From the NCBI GenBank assembly GCA_900554535.1, contig USIA01000076.1, positions 1 to 8,484 on the forward strand: a stretch of 8,484 nt of DNA, read 5' to 3'. The position numbers and the translations under genes are program-made. Source of the stretch: an uncultured Oscillospiraceae bacterium (GTDB lineage Bacteria; Bacillota; Clostridia; Oscillospirales; Acutalibacteraceae). Position 1 is the stretch's first letter; the number at the start of each line of letters is the position of its first letter. The notes under the pieces were generated by a model. It saw nothing but the letters and a program-made list of their open reading frames with translations. It did no database searches and was not told where the DNA came from. This document shows, in pieces, positions 7,242-8,484 of this stretch.

Positions 7242-7338
7242 CAGACAACGGGTTCGAAGTGAATTGGTGAGCCATGTGCATCAGTTTTTACCATTTCTCC
7301 GGCGACGTCCGCTCACGTAGAGCCTTTCTCGTTGTTTG
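7242..7338 (+). ncRNA. Structured 5' leader of cobJ (candidate cis-regulatory RNA)
   Basis: The predicted leader can fold into nested helices. The basal stem pairs 7242-7250 (CAGACAACG) with 7330-7338 (CGTTGTTTG). It continues with GGTTC (7251-7255) to GAGCC (7320-7324) across a 5-nt bulge, and then, after internal loops, GTGAGC (7267-7272) pairs with GCTCAC (7311-7316). About 38 nt (7273-7310) remain as a large apical loop. None of the motifs of a cobalamin riboswitch (B12 box), T-box or SAM riboswitch that I can recognise is present. The nested order makes chance less likely, but no covariation could be examined. An open frame of 21 codons (7274-7339) overlaps it and could be a leader peptide or accidental. 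Confidence 0.45.
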
Positions 7339-7361
7339 ACTGTGTTTGTCAATCAGAAAGG
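7323..7361 (+). promoter_or_regulatory. Alternative hairpin sequestering the cobJ ribosome binding site
   Basis: CCTTTCT (7323-7329) is perfectly complementary to AGAAAGG (7355-7361), which is the core of the cobJ Shine-Dalgarno. Inside it, TTGAC (7336-7340) pairs with GTCAA (7348-7352) around a 7-nt loop. This hairpin uses bases 7323-7324 and 7336-7338 that the upstream leader stem also needs, so the two folds exclude each other. This looks like an anti-Shine-Dalgarno arrangement for translational control of cobJ. Confidence 0.45.
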
Positions 7362-7373
7362 ACAGGTGCATCT

Positions 7374-8102
7374 ATGGGAAAAGTCTATGTAGTGGGCATT
7401 GGACCAGGTGGACCGGATGGATTGACAGCGGGCGCGCGGCAAGCGTTGGAACAAAGCGATCTGCTCTGTGGGTATACCGTTTATCTGGAACTGATTCGTC
7501 CACTTTTTCCGGAAAAGGCCGTTTTAGCCACGGCAATGACCCAGGAAACGGAACGATGCCGAGCAGCACTTCAGACAGCGGCTTCCGGAAAGACGGTGGC
7601 GCTTGTGTGCAGCGGAGATCCTGGCGTCTACGGCATGGCAGGGCTTGTGTTGCAGCTGGCTGTACATTATCCGGGCGTAGCGGTGGAGATTGTGCCGGGT
7701 GTGACCGCAGCGACGGCAGGTGCGGCCGTCCTTGGCGCGCCGCTGATGCACGATTTTGCGGTGGTTTCCCTATCCGACCGCCTGACGCCATGGGAGAAGA
7801 TTGAAGCGCATTTGCGCGCGGCTGCACAGGCGGATTTTGTCATTTGCCTGTATAATCCAGAAAGCCGTCACCGCGCCGGCTATCTGCGCAAAGCCTGCGC
7901 CATTTTGGCGTCGCTGCGCGCGCCGGAAACGGCCTGCGGATGGGTGCGTAATATTGACCGCACCGGCCAGGAAAGCGGCGTTTGCACCTTGGCCGAGCTG
8001 ACGGATGTGAAGGCAAATATGTTCACAACCGTTTACATTGGAAACAGTGAGACCAGACAGATCAATGGCAAACTTGTGACGCCGCGTGGGTATCGGCTGT
8101 GA
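7374..8102 (+). CDS. cobJ: Precorrin-3B (cobalt-precorrin-3B) C17-methyltransferase
   Basis: CobJ/CbiH is the SAM-dependent methyltransferase that methylates C17 and drives ring contraction in corrin synthesis. The 242-residue product has the tetrapyrrole methylase signature VGIGPG (7-12), GYTVYLELI (33-41), CSGDPGVYGMA (79-89), EIVPGVTAATAGAAVLGAPLMHDF (105-128), SLSDRLTPWEKIE (132-144), ICLYNP (157-162), VRNIDR (191-196), MFTTVYIGNS (216-225) and the ending VTPRGY (235-240); this set is specific to the CobJ branch. The ATG at 7374 has AGAAAGGA (7355-7362) upstream. A TTG at 7332 could extend the frame but adds non-conserved residues inside the leader stem. The oxygen-independent form (cbiH) is expected in an anaerobe but cannot be proven here. 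Expression may be controlled by the structured leader. Confidence 0.95.
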   Translation: MGKVYVVGIGPGGPDGLTAGARQALEQSDLLCGYTVYLELIRPLFPEKAVLATAMTQETERCRAALQTAASGKTVALVCSGDPGVYGMAGLVLQLAVHYPGVAVEIVPGVTAATAGAAVLGAPLMHDFAVVSLSDRLTPWEKIEAHLRAAAQADFVICLYNPESRHRAGYLRKACAILASLRAPETACGWVRNIDRTGQESGVCTLAELTDVKANMFTTVYIGNSETRQINGKLVTPRGYRL

Positions 8103-8484
8103 GACGTCTGCTCTTGTTTGGCGGGACGACCGAGGGACGCCGCTTAGCGCAGGCAGCGCTTCATATTCCACTGGCTGTGACCGTCTGTGTGGCGACGAAT
8201 TATGGGGAAGAGTTGCTGCCGCCCGGCTGCGTTGTGCAAATTGGCCGGCTAGATGCGCGGGGCATGGAGACCATGATGCGGCGCGGTACATTCGACTGGG
8301 TGGTAGATGCAACGCATCCTTATGCAGTGGAAGCTACCGCCAATATCCGCACCGCCGCCGCTGCGGCCGGGTTGCCATATCTCCGGCTTTTGCGCCAAGC
8401 AGCGCCGCTTGCTGCGGGTGCGCATCTTTGTACAAGCGCAGGAGAGGCCGGGGCGGCCCTGTGCAGAACCCAGGGCCGCCCGCT
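8099..8484 (+). CDS. cobK: Precorrin-6A (cobalt-precorrin-6A) reductase, 3' end outside window
   Basis: CobK/CbiJ reduces the corrin macrocycle of precorrin-6A with NAD(P)H, following the cobJ step by several reactions. 128 codons are visible. The N-terminus MRRLLLFGGTTEGRRLA carries the FGGTTEGR nucleotide-binding motif (7-14), and DATHPYA (70-76) is the family signature, followed by GLPYLRLLR (91-99). The start is GTG at 8099, overlapping the cobJ stop as GTGA (8099-8102), so the pair is probably translationally coupled. No separate ATG start gives the FGGTTEGR motif, which is why GTG is chosen. The reading frame remains open to the last base; the full protein is usually about 250 residues, so roughly half is missing. 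A perfect inverted repeat lies in its coding sequence near the window end. Confidence 0.92.
   Translation, partial: MRRLLLFGGTTEGRRLAQAALHIPLAVTVCVATNYGEELLPPGCVVQIGRLDARGMETMMRRGTFDWVVDATHPYAVEATANIRTAAAAAGLPYLRLLRQAAPLAAGAHLCTSAGEAGAALCRTQGRP
8451..8481. repeat. 11-bp perfect inverted repeat within cobK
   Basis: GGGCGGCCCTG (8451-8461) and CAGGGCCGCCC (8471-8481) are exact reverse complements around a 9-nt loop. The stem is almost all G-C and would make a very stable RNA hairpin inside the coding sequence. Only three bases follow in the window, so a T-tract or further repeat copies cannot be judged. Confidence 0.6.

Noticed and set aside
7251..7260. tRNA T-arm-like GGTTCGA in the leader
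   Set aside because: No cloverleaf, acceptor stem or anticodon arm can be built around it.
7276..7372. Direct repeat GTGCATC at 7276-7282 and 7366-7372
   Set aside because: Seven bases is too short to be meaningful without conservation evidence.
7229..7373. Cobalamin riboswitch before cobJ
   Set aside because: No B12 box or the usual conserved core could be found and the leader is too short for the standard form, so it is described only as a candidate structured leader.

Overview
The window is a compact, GC-rich, all-plus-strand piece of a bacterial chromosome. Gene order and protein sequences point to a Clostridia-type Firmicute (Bacillota), most like the GC-rich Oscillospiraceae/Ruminococcaceae-type gut anaerobes. 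The reasons are the fabD-fabG-fabF-accB-fabZ-accC-accD-accA order shared with low-GC Firmicutes, split AccA and AccD subunits of the Firmicute kind, and an AccA of the short clostridial form. Genus cannot be fixed from this sequence alone.

Positions 1-7127 hold the distal part of a type II fatty acid synthesis operon. It contains the C-terminal end of fabD, then fabG, fabF, accB, fabZ, accC, accD, accA and finally a DegV-family (fatty-acid-binding/FakB-like) gene. Gaps are 3-32 bp or genes overlap (accC/accD by 7 bp, accA/degV by 4 bp), so this is one transcription unit. AccA, B, C and D make malonyl-CoA. FabD loads malonate on ACP, FabF condenses, FabG reduces and FabZ dehydrates. An enoyl reductase, ACP and FabH are not in the window and would be expected upstream. 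A strong intrinsic terminator at 7142-7179 closes the unit.

Positions 7180-7373 are a regulatory gap: a near-consensus sigma-70/sigma-A promoter (TTGACA, 17 bp, TATAGT) with a 7+7 bp dyad over its -10 box, followed by a roughly 145-nt leader. The leader can form a long nested stem structure, or alternatively a hairpin that buries the ribosome binding site of the next gene. It has no recognisable B12 box.

Positions 7374-8484 start a cobalamin (corrin ring) operon: cobJ/cbiH (precorrin-3B C17-methyltransferase), overlapping by 4 bp with cobK/cbiJ (precorrin-6A reductase), which runs off the window end.

The points most worth a second look are the switch-like leader before cobJ; a FabG with a 9-residue insertion just after its catalytic Tyr-Lys pair plus a Ser in place of the tetrad Asn; the DegV protein translationally coupled to the acetyl-CoA carboxylase genes; and an 11-bp perfect inverted repeat inside cobK.
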